From NCBI RefSeq assembly GCF_963678635.1, contig NC_087063.1, positions 30,270,599 to 30,330,598 of the forward strand: a stretch of DNA of 60,000 nucleotides. The letters run 5' to 3'. This DNA comes from Symsagittifera roscoffensis. Lineage: Eukaryota > Xenacoelomorpha > Acoela > Convolutidae. The notes under the pieces were generated by a model. The model searched no databases. It saw nothing but the letters and a program-made list of their open reading frames with translations, and had not been told where the DNA came from. Shown here one piece after another: positions 1 through 11,400 of this stretch. Every line of letters starts with the position of its first letter. The first letter of the stretch is position 1. The position numbers and the translations under genes are program-made.

Positions 1-676
1 ATGCAACCCAATGGGGTTGGTCTTACATATTACATGGGTTCGAATAATAAAAAAAACGAAGAAAAATGAATGTAATGCAAGTAGCTCAGCATATTCCTGT
101 CACGATTTAAAGTAATGGATCAAAATTGATTTTTAATTTCAAAAGAAGCAATAGAAAAGCCAGTGATTGGGCAACTGAGCAGACAAAACGTATGCAGACA
201 GAAAATAGGCCGACAAAAAGCCGGTAACTTTCTTGAAACGTATAATTTTTTATTTAAAAGTTTATTTTAGTCACTGTACCAAAATAAGCTGTGGAGTCAA
301 GGCTATTTTGTAAGGCTTACACTTCTAAAGTTACTGCTAGTATCAGAGCAAATAAGCCCTGATTGTTCCGACCGTAATTATTTTTCTGATGACAAAAAAG
401 ATAGAATTTTTTCTCCCTTTATCCCTAACGTGATATATGAAGTACAATGTGGTTTAGATAAGGTATATTGGAACATTATTGAGATCAGGCAGCTTGCCTC
501 AACTCAATTCAATTCAATTCAATTTAGAAAATATCGGGCTGCATTAATTCACCGTTCACGCATTGCATTTCTTTTATAACAATTTTAATTATCCCAATAT
601 GCAATATGCAAATCCCTATAGCCTTCAAACAATTTATACGTGAATTACTTTTTAAAATTGAGCTCAGGGCATTAAT
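1..676. other. A+T-rich intergenic DNA with repeat remnants
   Basis: No coding region is supported. A short (AATTC)n run lies at about 500-525. The stretch near 340-400 (ACTGCTAGTATCAG, then CCCTGA and GTTCCGACC) is a diverged remnant of the foldback family described at 10853, and 560-670 (ending in a GAGCTCAGGGC-like string) resembles the distal part of the same family. The assignment is by eye and the remnants are highly diverged. Confidence 0.4.
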
Positions 677-1014
677 CAGGGACGTTTTTTTGGGGGGTGC
701 TTCTCCTTCAGGGATTCGACCCCTACACTAACCAAAAAAATCCCCATAGTATTAATTTATGACATCCATGTTAGGCCGACCAACCCCAAAATTTTTTTCT
801 TACGGCGCCTTGGGCGCCAGTATATACTAATTTTGAAGGGAAGCGCGCGCTGAAATATCGCAATTTTTAATGCAAACTTTTCCAAAGGGCTTTTTAGAAC
901 TGTTTTTTTTCTTCAAAAAGTTGTCTGCGGCGCAAAACGTCTGGGAGTGCTTTGAAAATCAATTTGGTCGAAATAAAAAGCCGACCCGTAGATATAATCC
1001 TAGATCTGCCTCTG
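677..1014 (+). mobile_element. hAT-like MITE, copy 1 (no clear TSD)
   Basis: This starts CAGGGACG and ends GATCTGCCTCTG, matching the termini of the better-preserved copies at 3597 and 21686. It shares their internal landmarks in order: a G-run, a GGATTCGACCCC-like string, GGCGCC, a GCGCGCGC-type string and an AATCAATTTGGTCG string. The flanking 8-mers (GCATTAAT and ATTTGATT) do not match, so the target duplication has decayed or the ends are misplaced. It has no coding capacity. Confidence 0.6.
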
Positions 1015-1726
1015 ATTTGATTAATTTCAGAAGAAACGTTATTTTAATTTTACGTCCTCACTGAGTTCAGATTCCGACCTACATTTTGAGCAAAATTTTT
1101 ATGAATATTAACCCGTGAACATTTAGTTCACTCAAAAAAAACGATGAATTGGACCAAAAATTTGAAAATTTCAGCTTTCATTGTAAAAAATTAAGAGCCA
1201 AACTAATTAGATTGTCGAAATAGCTTAGAAAGATTTTTCGTTTTTCTATTGTTCTTGTAGAGATACATATGGATTGCATAAAAAATGGATATCACTTTCA
1301 AAAAATATTTAAAAAAAATTTTTTCTCCAGATTTTTCTTTTGCAAAAATCATACACCCACACGCTGTGTGAAGTACCAAGTAAGACATTTAGCACATAGC
1401 TAAGTATTCATTAGATCAAATAGCTTGCCTCAATTCAGTTCGGATTCCTTTCTAAGATGGATGACATCTCCTCTTACCGCGTTAATAGCAGAACGTATAT
1501 CGCGCTTTTTTATCCAAAATAGGCAAAAAAGACAATCTTTGAGCCCCAATGACTTTATTGAAAAATAATCACAAGTTAAAAATATTTTTAAAATTAAACT
1601 CATGATAACAATACTTTTTGGCTGATATAAAAATTTCTGTCAAAAAATACTACCCACCCGCAGTGAGGATCCGTGGATTAAAAACGATCAAAATCAATGT
1701 TCGTGGTCAAAAATACACTTTGCGAC
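1015..1726. other. Intergenic, diverged foldback-family remnant
   Basis: No gene is seen. Positions about 1440-1640 resemble the distal half of the foldback family (TTCTAAGA.GGAT, then CGCGTTAATAGC, then a TATATCGCGC-like string), strongly diverged. The remainder shows no recognisable structure. Confidence 0.35.
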
Positions 1727-2690
1727 CACTCAATTAATTATAATTCATAATGAACGATTAATTCTAGAGAAAATAGTTCGATTATAATCCATTTAAAATC
1801 TGTTATAAAGAATTATAATGGATTATAATCTCTATAAATTTTTCCAATCGTTTTACAAATTTCGCAGTTTTTGTGTATTGCTCACAACGTGCTCGATTTC
1901 TTAACCTACTTACAATTAGTTAAAATGCAAAACCATATCCCTCAGACTTCAAACCCAAGTTTTCTCAATTTTAACACCCAAAATTTACATCTATATCCTC
2001 ACATTTATCCGCACACCTACCCCACCCCCAAATATGCCACCCTACCTACCCAATCCCAACTAACCCTACACGTATCCACCTACCCCCTACCAAACAACTA
2101 CCCCCGCTTAGCCCCTGCCACCTACCCCCTCACCTACCATTTCTCCTGCACACACCTCCCCAACCCTACACCTACTTGATGCCTCTGAAGTTTTTTTAGG
2201 GGGGGGGGGGCTTAACGATCTGTAAGGTGTGTGGGATGAGGGGGTATTAAAGGCGTGTTTACATTTTGCTTTTTTGGGGAGATATTAAGGGCACGCGTTT
2301 TCGGTAAACGTAAGTGAGGGGCAGTTGGTGAGCAAGTAAGTATGGCGGGAGTTACTGTGAAGTATTTAATGGAAAGGGTAGACAAGCAGAAAAAAATTAA
2401 CTAAAAGACAAGTGAAAGCAGTGAACAATATAATTTTTTGCTGTAGCCAAATGCAAAACGAAATCTAGCAATTGCGACGTTCAAATTTTGAATAGTTGAT
2501 GTCAAGCTTTTGGAACATTCAGGCTCTCACTCATAAAAGTCTATTATATTCCTTTATAATCTCTTATAATCCATTATAGTCGATTACAACAGATCAAATT
2601 GAGTTCTACTTTATTTGCTTTATAATCCATTATAATCGATTATTTTAAAATTTAATGGAGACAGACTATGAAATTCCATTATATTCCATT
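1727..2690. repeat. Block bounded by TTATAATCCATTATAATC-type motifs
   Basis: Both ends (about 1730-1840 and 2530-2690) carry several direct and inverted copies of GATTATAATCCATTATAATCG. This suggests a small inverted-repeat element of just under 1 kb, although exact ends and a target duplication could not be fixed. The interior holds a nearly G-free, CCTACC-rich tract (1960-2175) followed by a run of ten G. No protein is predicted; the 102-residue open frame in the tract is a by-product of its low complexity. Confidence 0.4.
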
Positions 2691-3055
2691 ACTATCCATG
2701 GAATTACATTGCGGGTACTTAAAAAGTCGAAGTTTGCCTGGAGGAAAAAAATACCCAGAGCACAATTATTCCGTCACTTTCTTCGAAAGTCAGAAAAAAC
2801 CGCTGTAGCTAAACCTACATTAGTTGGCGTCACTTATGCACCTAAACTGATTTTATGCGGTCAGGCACCAGATGCAATTACATCAGTCGACCTACCATTA
2901 CATTTGCGAAAACACAAAATATTTTTACTGAAAAATTTGTAATATACTATTTTTGCGATACATCGAAATTTTCAACGTCTGTCAATTAGTGAGCTTGAAT
3001 TCCCAGGTGACCATATCGATCCCTCGACATAATAGATTGGCTATACGAACCTAGT
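2691..3055. other. Intergenic with foldback-family terminal fragment
   Basis: Positions about 2718-2800 (AAAAAGTCGAAGTTTG, then CAGAGCACAATTATTCCGTCACTTTC, then GAAAGTC) match the distal terminus of the foldback family seen at 11300-11400. A related fragment lies near 7850-7920. The 95-residue open frame here overlaps this repeat and is not considered a gene. Confidence 0.4.
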
Positions 3056-3370
3056 CAATAGCGGATTTAAGCGGCCGTACGCTCTTCCCTCAGAAGTTCG
3101 ACCCCCTGGTCACTCGAAGGTTCTTCCTTTAGTACTATCCTAAAACAAACTACTTTTAATGACGGACCTAAAACTTTTCTGAACACTAATACATACTAAT
3201 TTTGAGTGGAGAGGGTGCCAAAACTCCTGTTTTTCTTTCAAAAATTCGGCTGGGGCGCTGACAATATGCTCTGACTAGCGTCTTTTTTGTGATTTGCGAG
3301 AGCTCGGAAAAACAATTTGGTCCACCTAGAAAAAACCGGCCGATAAAATTTTCAAATAATGCCTAGTTAT
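3056..3370 (+). mobile_element. Degenerate hAT-like MITE fragment
   Basis: This begins CAATAGCGGATTTAAGCGG, a decayed version of the CAGNNGCGGATTTA terminus. It keeps the TTCGACCCCCTG string, an ACTAATTTTGAG string and an AACAATTTGGTC string in the family order. The right terminus is eroded. CCTAGT occurs just left of the start and again at about 3362, which may be a residual target duplication. Confidence 0.45.
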
Positions 3371-3596
3371 ACTCTACTCAGCAAAAAACCACGTATCTTC
3401 CTTCAAATGTAGAGTCAGCGCATAACTGCTCTCATTTTTGTCAAAATACTTAAAATTATCTGCAGTTTTAATCCGCAAGTTCAGGTAAAATCTTTTAAAC
3501 TAGCTCTTATGGTAAACGGATTGCCAGCCTAAACTATGAAATTGAATATTTGAATATTTAATAATTGAATATTTAAAAAAAAAATTGGCTTCAGCA

Positions 3597-4000
3597 CAGG
3601 GGCGGATTTAAAGGGGGGAGGGCGTGGGGGCGGACGCTTCCTTTCAGGGATTCGATCCCCTGCTGACCCAAAGGGTGCCTCTTTGTACTATTTTGAAATA
3701 TCCATTTTTGGTAACGGACCATAAAATTTTTCTAAGGGCGCCTTGGGCGCCAATATATAATAATTTTAAGGGGGGAGTGCGAGCCGAAAAAAAGCAATTT
3801 TTTGGTCAAAATTTTCCGAAAACTGCCTAAAAACGCCTTTTTCGGCCTGTTTTTTCAAAATTTTGGCCAAAACAGAGTCTTTGTAGCGTTTTGGGAGAGC
3901 TCGGAAAATCAATTTGGTGACCTAAAAAAAAGTTTGACAAATTTTCTATTTTTTTTTAAATCCGCCCCCCCCCCTCGAGAAAATCCGAGATCTGCTCCTG
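3597..4000 (+). mobile_element. hAT-like MITE, copy with 8-bp TSD
   Basis: The 404-bp element starts CAGGGGCGGATTTA and ends GAGATCTGCTCCTG, an imperfect inverted terminal repeat. It is flanked by a perfect 8-bp duplication CTTCAGCA at 3589-3596 and 4001-4008. An 8-bp duplication with CAGGGGCGGA-like ends is typical of hAT-superfamily non-autonomous elements. Internal C/G runs and the string GGCGCCTTGGGCGCC are shared with the other copies. It encodes no transposase. Confidence 0.85.
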
Positions 4001-4326
4001 CTTCAGCAAATAAAAAATTTTTTCTGCCAATAATTTTGTCTGCTTCAAATTTTGAATGAAATGCCGGACCATGTTGTTTGCATTTGATTGGCTAATTAAC
4101 CAATCAGATTGAACCACATTGACTTAAGATCAAGATGCGGAAATACTTATTTTGGGCCGTTCAGCGCATAAGACCCCTTCGCCTTACTGAAATGTATACA
4201 ATTTGGCGCCTGCTGTAATGAATCGAGGTTAGATCTCAATATTAAGAATTTTGCAAGGAACAAACTGTACAAACAAACTATGAGCTGCAACAATTTTGGG
4301 GCAATTGAAACTTCCAAAAATTATTG

Positions 4327-4590
4327 AGATCTTGTTAACTATTCCCCCCTTTTGAACCTTGTTAACTACCCCCCCCCCTATGCAGGTTTTATTTTTGACA
4401 ACCATTTCTGTATAAAATATGCATTTCAAAAAGGCCGACAATTAAGTTGATTTTCATATTCGCGCGTTCGTATTTGTATTACTCACTATTTATATAATTT
4501 TTTTCTGAAAATTTTTTAAGCTATTGAAAAAGTGGCCGCCAAAGTTGAATTTCTGAAAATCGAAATAGGGGGAATAGTTAACAAGATCCA
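4327..4590 (+). mobile_element. Short TIR element (GATCTTGTTAACTATTCCCCC ends)
   Basis: The left end GATCTTGTTAACTATTCCCC is the inverse of GGGGAATAGTTAACAAGATC at about 4569-4590, giving a roughly 264-bp element with ~20-bp inverted repeats. The duplicated unit carries the same element at 6159-6422. A decayed relative lies around 56366-57165, where the same interior (ACAACCATTTCTGTATAAAA, then TTCGCGCGTTCGTATTTGT) is interrupted by a hAT-like MITE. It is non-coding. Confidence 0.6.
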
Positions 4591-4973
4591 ATTATTGTTC
4601 AGATTTTTTGCTCTTGCTACAAAATCATCAATCTGACACTTGTTTTGATCATCAATCTGACAGTTGTCTCTCGCATTTAAAGAAGATCACAGCAATGCCT
4701 TAATCTATAAAAGAAATAACAGAGATTAAGAAATTGACTGAAGTATCAGAGATAACGCGGTTCCTGGAATAATGTTTTTGTTTCATGCTAATAAACGGGT
4801 AAGACTCAATTTTCAATGGAGCAAACTTATTAGCTGGACGCCAGCGTAAACACGAAAGCAAAACAGAGATTCGGCATTTACTTAACAATATCCCCCACCC
4901 CCACCCCCATATGGTACCTACTTAAGAATATCCACCCCTATGAATAGATACAGTAAAATAGCACTTATCTTTC

Positions 4974-5912
4974 CCCGGGTTGACCAAAACTTCTTATCAT
5001 ACAATTTCCATATATGAGAAATTTCTTGTCATACAATTTCATACAATTCCATACGTACAGAAAACTGTATGAAAACTCTATGATAAGCATTTTTCCATAT
5101 ATGAAAATTGTATGATAGGTCTTTTCCCATAAAACAAAAATTTTGATTTTTTCTTTCTAAATTTAGTTTCTGAAAAATTTTCGGTTGTAGTTGCAACCGA
5201 ACACAAGTGACATAGACCTTGGTTACTCAAAACACCAAAGGTTGGACGGTCTTGCATTTACAATGCATAGAAAACGACCTGACTTTGGCTGTCTTTCACA
5301 ATTGATATAACAAAAGTAACAAACTTTTTTTTTTGGCAAAATTTATGAATGATGATTATATTAAGTTTTTGAATTTTCAAATTATCAGACATTGATCAAG
5401 GCGTACATTAACACCCCATACAAAAGAAAAAGGAATTTTCAGCGTTTTTGAAAAAAAAAATTAAGTGAAAAGAAAGTAAAAGCCAATTGTATCGTATCCA
5501 GGACTACGTTATGCACACAAAATATTAAATTTTGCATGCAAAAAATTTTTTTTTTGGAAAAATATTTGTTTGCGTACGAAAATCGATTTGCGGTTGAAAA
5601 AAACCAAAAAAATTTTTGGGCCAAATTTTCAAAATTACTTGAAAAATTTTTTGTGTCGCCATCAAAAAAATGCCAGTCATACAATTTCCATATATGGGAA
5701 TTGTATGATAAGCATTTTTTTCAAAAAACGAAAACCTCAGTTTTTTATCACCAGATTGTTTTATTAGAATCAAACAGCCACAGAAAAGAGTTTATACCAG
5801 TTTTCAACCATTTTTAGAAATTGTATGAAAATTGTATGACAAGCATTTTCCCACACACTTGATGTACGGAATTGTATGATAAGCATTTTCGGTGTATGGA
5901 GGTCAACCCGGG
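4974..5912. mobile_element. 939-bp TIR transposon (non-autonomous) with known empty site
   Basis: The ends are perfect 12-bp inverted repeats: CCCGGGTTGACC at the left and GGTCAACCCGGG at the right. The flanks share a 2-bp TC (4972-4973 and 5913-5914), and the paralogous unit B carries the uninterrupted site with a single TC at 6805-6806. The insertion boundaries are therefore fixed to the base. Subterminal copies of TCATACAATTTCCATATATG and its inverse (ATTGTATGATAAGCATTTT) recur at about 5000, 5100, 5680 and 5820-5890. No transposase is visible; short open frames at 5439-5817 overlap on both strands and look like chance. Confidence 0.85.
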
Positions 5913-6134
5913 TCTATTGAAACTTCTAATTTTGCTGCACACTGATTGGTCCAAAAATTGACCATTTTGATCTACTTAACAATCTCTCCCCCCTTCTTGA
6001 AAGGGTGTGGGGGGGGGGGGGATCGTTAAGTAGATCCGAGATCCGCATTCGCTGCAGTTCAGAATTTGTTTTAAAATCGTTAAGAAAAAAATCAAAAACA
6101 ATAGGGCTTTAAATTTTAACAAACAAGTGTAAAA

Positions 6135-7022
6135 AATTGAAACTTCCAAAAATTATTGAGATCTTGTTAACTATTCCCCCCTTTTGAACCTTGTTAACTA
6201 CCCCCCCCCCCTATGCAGGTATTATTTTTGACAACCATTTCTGTATAAAATATGCATTTCAAAAAGGCCGACAATTAAGTTGGTTTTCATATTCGCGCGT
6301 TCGTATTTGTATTACTCACTATTTATATAATTTTTTTCTGAAAATTTTTTAAGCTATTGAAAAAGTGGCCGCCAAAGTTGAATTTCTGAAAATCGAAATA
6401 GGGGGAATAGTTAACAAGATCCAATTATTGTTCAGATTTTTTGCTCTTGCTACAAAATCATCAATCTGACACTTGTTTTGATCATCAATCTGACAGTTGT
6501 CTCTCGCATTTAAAGAAGATCACAGCAATGCCTTAATCTATAAAAGAAATAACAGAGATTAAGAAATTGACTGAAGTATCAGAGATAACGCGGTTCCTGG
6601 AATAATGTTTTTGTTTCATGCTAATAAACGGGTAAGACTCAATTTTCAATGGAGCAAACTTATTAGCTGGACGCCAGCGTAAACACGAAAGCAAAACAGA
6701 GATTCGGCATCTACTTAACAATATCCCCCACCCCCACCCCCATATGGTACCTACTTAAGAATATCCACCCCTATGAATAGATACAGTAAATTAGCACTTA
6801 TCTTTCTATTGAAACTTCTAATTTTGCTGCACACTGATTGGTCCAAAAATTGACCATTTTGATCTACTTAACAATCTCTCCCCCCTTCTTGAAAGGGTGT
6901 GGGGGGATCGTTAAGTAGATCTGAGATCCGCATTCGCTGCAGTTCAGAATTTGTTTTAAAATCTGTAAGAAATAAATCAAAAACAATAGGGCTTTAAATT
7001 TTAACAAACAAGTGTAAAAAAT
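6135..7022 (+). repeat. Tandem duplication unit B (empty-site copy)
   Basis: Second copy of the 4303-6134 unit without the 939-bp insertion. Small differences include a shorter G run in the hairpin near 6898-6906, GGTATTATT for GGTTTTATT, and TCTGTAAGAAAT for TCGTTAAGAAAA. Positions 6159-6422 repeat the short TIR element and 6853-6922 repeat the C/G-armed hairpin (GATCTACTTAACAATC ... GATCGTTAAGTAGATC). Confidence 0.8.
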
Positions 7023-9550
7023 AACTGGAAATGTAAGATATCAATTGTAAAGTAAATTCCAGGAAACTATTGAAATCTTAAGGATTGAAGTGACAAACCA
7101 CTTGGGTTAAGAGCAGTAAGAGAAACAAAAAAAAACAAAAAAAGGAGTACCCAAATAACAACTGTAAAAATTATTTGCTCTCTCGCAGAATCCTAGATTG
7201 TCAAACCAAGCTTACAAACTTTTAAAATATGAAGGAAATTTTTTCTAGTTTAAGAAAAGATTAACTATAACAGGGAATGTCAACCCCTGTGCAATTAACA
7301 CTGAATGTCCCGACAGCACTGGTTTGAAAAAAAAACTCATTAAAAAAAAATCTTGCAAAATTTCTTTCACTTTTTGTCATCAATTTTCTCCATTTTTTCA
7401 AAACAAACTAGAGAATATGAACTTCTTGATATATGATTACAAAAAAACTAAAAAAGAAAATATATAGTTAATGAATTGCTTTCAATTACTATTTGAAAAA
7501 ATCTCCGGCAAATGAAACAAAAAAATGAACCAAAACCCATGAAGACTAAAATAACATCCAGAAATTTTTATTGAAGTTGTTTTTGAAAAATTTCTGACTT
7601 GTTTACATGAACCAAAGCTAGATGATTGGAATGAAAACTCATAAAACTTAACGTTAATTTACCATAAAACCAACCAAAAAGTCTTTTCGAGCAAAGTTAG
7701 TGATTTTTGAGCTTAACAATACCAGATTGTTTGAATCAACATGTTCTTAGATCCGTGGTAATCAAGCCACAAATAAGGATGCTTAAAGTCAAGAACGAAA
7801 CTTTTCAGTGTGCGCAGTGCAACAATTTTGTCAAAATTTGCTAGTTAAGAAGTCGAAGTTTGTCATTATAGAAAAACCTGCCATAGCATAGGTATTTTGC
7901 CACTTTCTTCGAGAGTCGATAAAATTCGTTTAGGTCTCCAATAAACGCTGTTATTAAAACTGCATTAGTTGACTTTACGTATAACTTAATCTAATTTTTT
8001 GAGGTCAAGCACCGGAAGCAACAGCGTCAAGCATTGATCAATTTATTTACCATTACATAAGCTTTAAAATATTTGTCAAAAAGATTTTCATCAGCGGTTC
8101 ATGAATGATGTTTTTTTTTAAAAAAAAGTTAAAGGCACAGCAGCAAGCAATTGGCTTAAGCAAGTTTTGATCACTGATCCAATTCTCAAAAACAACGACT
8201 AATTTTCATTAGTGGTTTTTCGACACAGAAGTAAAACTCAGTTTCGTAGCACTTGCGATACACAAAGCCACCGGACAAATTGACAAAACGCCAAAAAAAC
8301 AGCACCCGAAATGTTCAATTGTTTGTTATTTGTTTCAAACTGAAATTCAATTTGATGAAAAATTGTGGCAGAACACAACAAGTATTGAACTAGTTTGAAA
8401 ACTTCCATTACGCTTCACATTGCGCTACAATTTAGTCAGTGGAAAAAAGGCTGTAAAAAAATGAAGTTGAAAAAGTTGGAAAAACAAGAGCTACAAAAAC
8501 TTCATGGTTCTATTGGATGGCATTCATAAACAGCCTTGAAAAATTGTAAATTTGTTACCGAACAGCAACAAAGTTGACAAATTTTGGTTCGAAACCTGTT
8601 AAGCCAAAAACAAAACTGTTGTCATAAAATAATTTAATGAATTTTTAAATATTTTTACTACCCATCCATACTGAAGAACATGATTTATACGAATTATGCC
8701 CTCCAAATTACACCAATTATATTGACTAGGCCGAAGTAACAATCTGCTTAAAAATTTCAAAAAAATAGAAAACATACAAATTACTGAGCTTTCAGTTATA
8801 ATAAAAACTGTTTAATTTAAACAAAACCCATGCTTTAAAAAATTAGTCAAGTAAACTGAGCTTTCAGTTATAATAAAAACTGTCTAAATTAAACAAAACC
8901 CATGCTTTAAAAAATAAGTCAAGTAAGTAAACCCTACAAAATAATGAAATTTGCGTTTCAAAAAACAGAAAATGAACCGAAATCACGAACCCAAAAAATG
9001 TGGGGTTTTTTTGAAAAGTTAAATACAACCTGAAACAGTTTTTATCTAATTACTACTTAACTGATAGTAGCTTTATTTGAGTTTCTAGAATTTGTCAGAA
9101 GTGATTTTCACCGTTCTTTCCAAATTGACCATTCGGTGAACAATTCCGGAACAATAAAATTCAATAATTTTCTTGGAAAACTGTAGCAGTCTTAGCAGTG
9201 CTTATAAACATTGTTATTTAATTTTTTTCTTTTTCACGCAGAGACTAATAAGTTTGGCTCTCAGATGCCTGATGTCTTTAAGGTATCGTGTTGTGACATA
9301 GGAACCACATGAAACTTTTAACAAAAGATTTTTATACCCCATTAAAGATATCAACTTCCTGAGTACAAATAGGAAAATATGATTTATCTCAGTTTTTTTC
9401 TGTAAAATTTTGAGGGTCTGGGGATTTGAAATTTGCCAAATTGGCTATGTTCTGGACTAAATTATGCGCGCTTTGAAGAGTTTATCCATAATGCTGAGAG
9501 CGTAACGCGAATTATTTATGTGTGGCGAATTATCCCGCACAACAAAATCG
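7023..9550. other. A+T-rich repeat-derived intergenic DNA
   Basis: No gene is supported. Together with unit B this appears to be one copy of a diverged ~1.5-2 kb repeat also seen at about 11640-13480 and 13900-15360. Shared landmarks are CAGGAAACTATTGAAA near the left and a cAcTTGCGATACA(C/A)A string near 8250. Positions 8783-8926 are two tandem copies of a 72-bp unit starting ACTGAGCTTTCAGTTATAAT. Confidence 0.4.
8783..8926 (+). repeat. 72-bp tandem duplication
   Basis: Two adjacent copies of a unit beginning ACTGAGCTTTCAGTTATAAT and ending AGTCAAGTAA start at 8783 and 8855. They differ at only a few positions (TGTTTAATT against TGTCTAAATT; AATTAGTC against AATAAGTC). Confidence 0.85.
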
Positions 9551-9842
9551 GAGACCGACCTTTTACCAGACCAACATTTTACCAGAAAAGTTATAACATG
9601 GACCTTTTACCAGACTCGATAAACAAATTTGCTTGACAGATGTAATGACGCCGTTTAGTCTTATTAAAGACAATTATTTCACGGTGTCCCAGAGGAGTTT
9701 TGTTTGTTCTAACCGCTTGCTTTTTGAATTTTCCACTATTGTACACTTATCTCAATTGATTATTGCATTGTGGTCTGGTAAAAAGTCGGTCTGGTAAAAG
9801 GTCGTTCTGGTAAAAGGTCGGTCTGGTAAAACACTTAGCCCC
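9551..9842. mobile_element. Small foldback/TIR element, 292 bp
   Basis: The left end carries GACCGACCTTTTACCAGACC and the right end the inverse GGTCTGGTAAAAGGTCGGTC, with further copies of the CTGGTAAAA motif in each arm. The element is flanked by a direct repeat AACAAAATCG (9541-9550 and 9843-9852), consistent with a target-site duplication of about 9-11 bp. It is non-coding; the 67-residue open frame crossing its left end is rejected. Confidence 0.7.
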
Positions 9843-9974
9843 AACAAAATCGTTCTAAATTGAATTGAGGCTAGCTATTCGGTCGTTTTAATTTCGTAAC
9901 TTGAATTTTCACAATTGATCTTTGCTATTGTCCATAATTTATAGGTTTTCAATATCTTCTTTTCCCAAAAATAA

Positions 9975-11400
9975 AACAAATTTCGACTTTTTAACTAGCC
10001 ATTTTTGACGGATTTTTTTATATCATTCAAAATGTATTGTTGCCCTGAGCTTAAATTTGAAACGATATTTCACCTGTGATCATTTTTTGTAAAGTTATGA
10101 GGGTTTAAAGATAACCATTTTGGCTAATTTGGGACAATTAACGCGCGATATAATTCGCGCTATTAACACGTAAGCGGAGAATTAATCCGTCTTAGAAAAA
10201 GTTCCAAATTGGTTGAAAGAAGCTTATTTGCCATAATTCATTTGTTACAAGGAGCGAAATTTATCCTTTTGTACTATATTTGGCGTGTGGGGTATGATTT
10301 TCATAAAAAATTTCAAATTTTAGAAAAAAAATTTTCTTTTATTTTATTTCATTTAATTTTTTTATGTTATTAGTGCTCCATAAACCTTAAAAGGCAGTCG
10401 GAACATTCAGGGCTCGGCCCTGATACGAGTAGTCTTGTTACTTTTTAATTCGAACAAATTGGATCATTTATGTTCCACTCCGTTCAATTTATAGAATTGA
10501 ACAAATTATCCAGTGTACGCAAAAAAATGTTTTGCGTGCAAAAAATAATTTTTGCAAAGATACAGCCTTTTCGAACATTGCATTTTAAAAAATCATAGTA
10601 TACTGTTTTTCCAAAATAGTAAAACATCCTGTCAAAAAAAACCTTCGACACAAAATTTTGCTGTTGTATAACCTTCACTGCTCTACACGAAGCTGCATAT
10701 CTTGCTTCATATGAATAGTCAGCGCATAACTGCTCATTGTCGACAAATGTTTTTCAATCGATCCGCCACTGTTATCCGCAATTTCAAATTGATAGATACG
10801 ATTATCTAAGCCAAATTTTACCTTAGACTGAGTAACAGCCTGGACAAAATTGAACAAGACTGCTAGTATCAGGGCGAAGCCCTGAATGTTTCAACTGCCT
10901 TTTAAGGTCTATGGAGCAGTAATAACATAAAAATTTTAATTGTAATAAGGTAAAATTAAATTTTTTTTTCTAAAAAGTTTGAGTTTATTTGTCAAAACAT
11001 CCCCCACACGCCATATTAATTACAAACTGATAAATTTTGCTCCTATTAACATATCAATTATGGCATATAAGCTTCCTTGAACCGATTTGGAACGATTTCT
11101 AAGACGGATTAAATCTCGCTTACGCGTTAATAGCGCGAAATATATCGCGCGTTAATTGTCCCAAAATGACCAAAATGGCCAAAATGGCAATCTTTAAACC
11201 CTCACAACTTTACGAAAAACGATCACAGGTGAAATATCTTTTCAAATTTCAGCTCAGGACAATAATAGCTTTCGAATGATATAGAAAAAATTCCGTCATA
11301 AATGGCTAGTTAAAAAGTCAAAATTTGTCTGAAGAAAAAAAAAAACCCACCCGAGCACAAATATTCCGTTACTTTCTTATCGAAAGTCGGAACAATAATT
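9975..11400. mobile_element. Large foldback structure from two inverted family copies
   Basis: The left arm (about 9975-10440, minus orientation) and right arm (10853-11400, plus) are inverted copies of one repeat, separated by about 410 bp. Landmarks in the plus-oriented copy, in order: AACAAGACTGCTAGTATCAG, the hairpin CAGGGCGAAGCCCTG, GGTCTATGGAGCAGTAATAA, CCCCACACGCCATA, AAGACGGATTAA, GCGTTAATAGCGCGAAATAT, GGCTAGTTAAAAAGTC, and a terminal hairpin near TTCCGTTACTTTC/GAAAGTCGGAAC. The left arm lacks the last ~60 bp. No transposase or ORF is seen. Confidence 0.7.

Larger units (their letters stand above)
4303..6134 (+). repeat. Tandem duplication unit A (contains a TIR insertion)
   Basis: About 891 bp of this unit (excluding the insert at 4974-5912) is repeated directly at 6135-7022 with roughly 99% identity by eye. 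Both copies start AATTGAAACTTCC and end ACAAGTGTAAAAAA. The unit contains a smaller inverted-repeat element (4327-4590), a 23-bp direct repeat around 4625-4665, a C-rich CCCCCACCCCCACCCCC tract near 4890, and a strong hairpin with C/G arms (5961-6038). Confidence 0.8.

Noticed and set aside
1871-2179. 102-codon frame rich in Pro, Thr and Tyr
   Set aside because: It is a translation of a low-complexity CCTACC-rich tract.
5439-5817. Several 60-93 codon frames on both strands
   Set aside because: They overlap one another inside a non-coding A+T-rich TIR element with palindromic subterminal repeats.
4303-7022. CRISPR-like array
   Set aside because: The repeats are one large tandem duplication and short inverted repeats, not regularly spaced units; the genome is eukaryotic.
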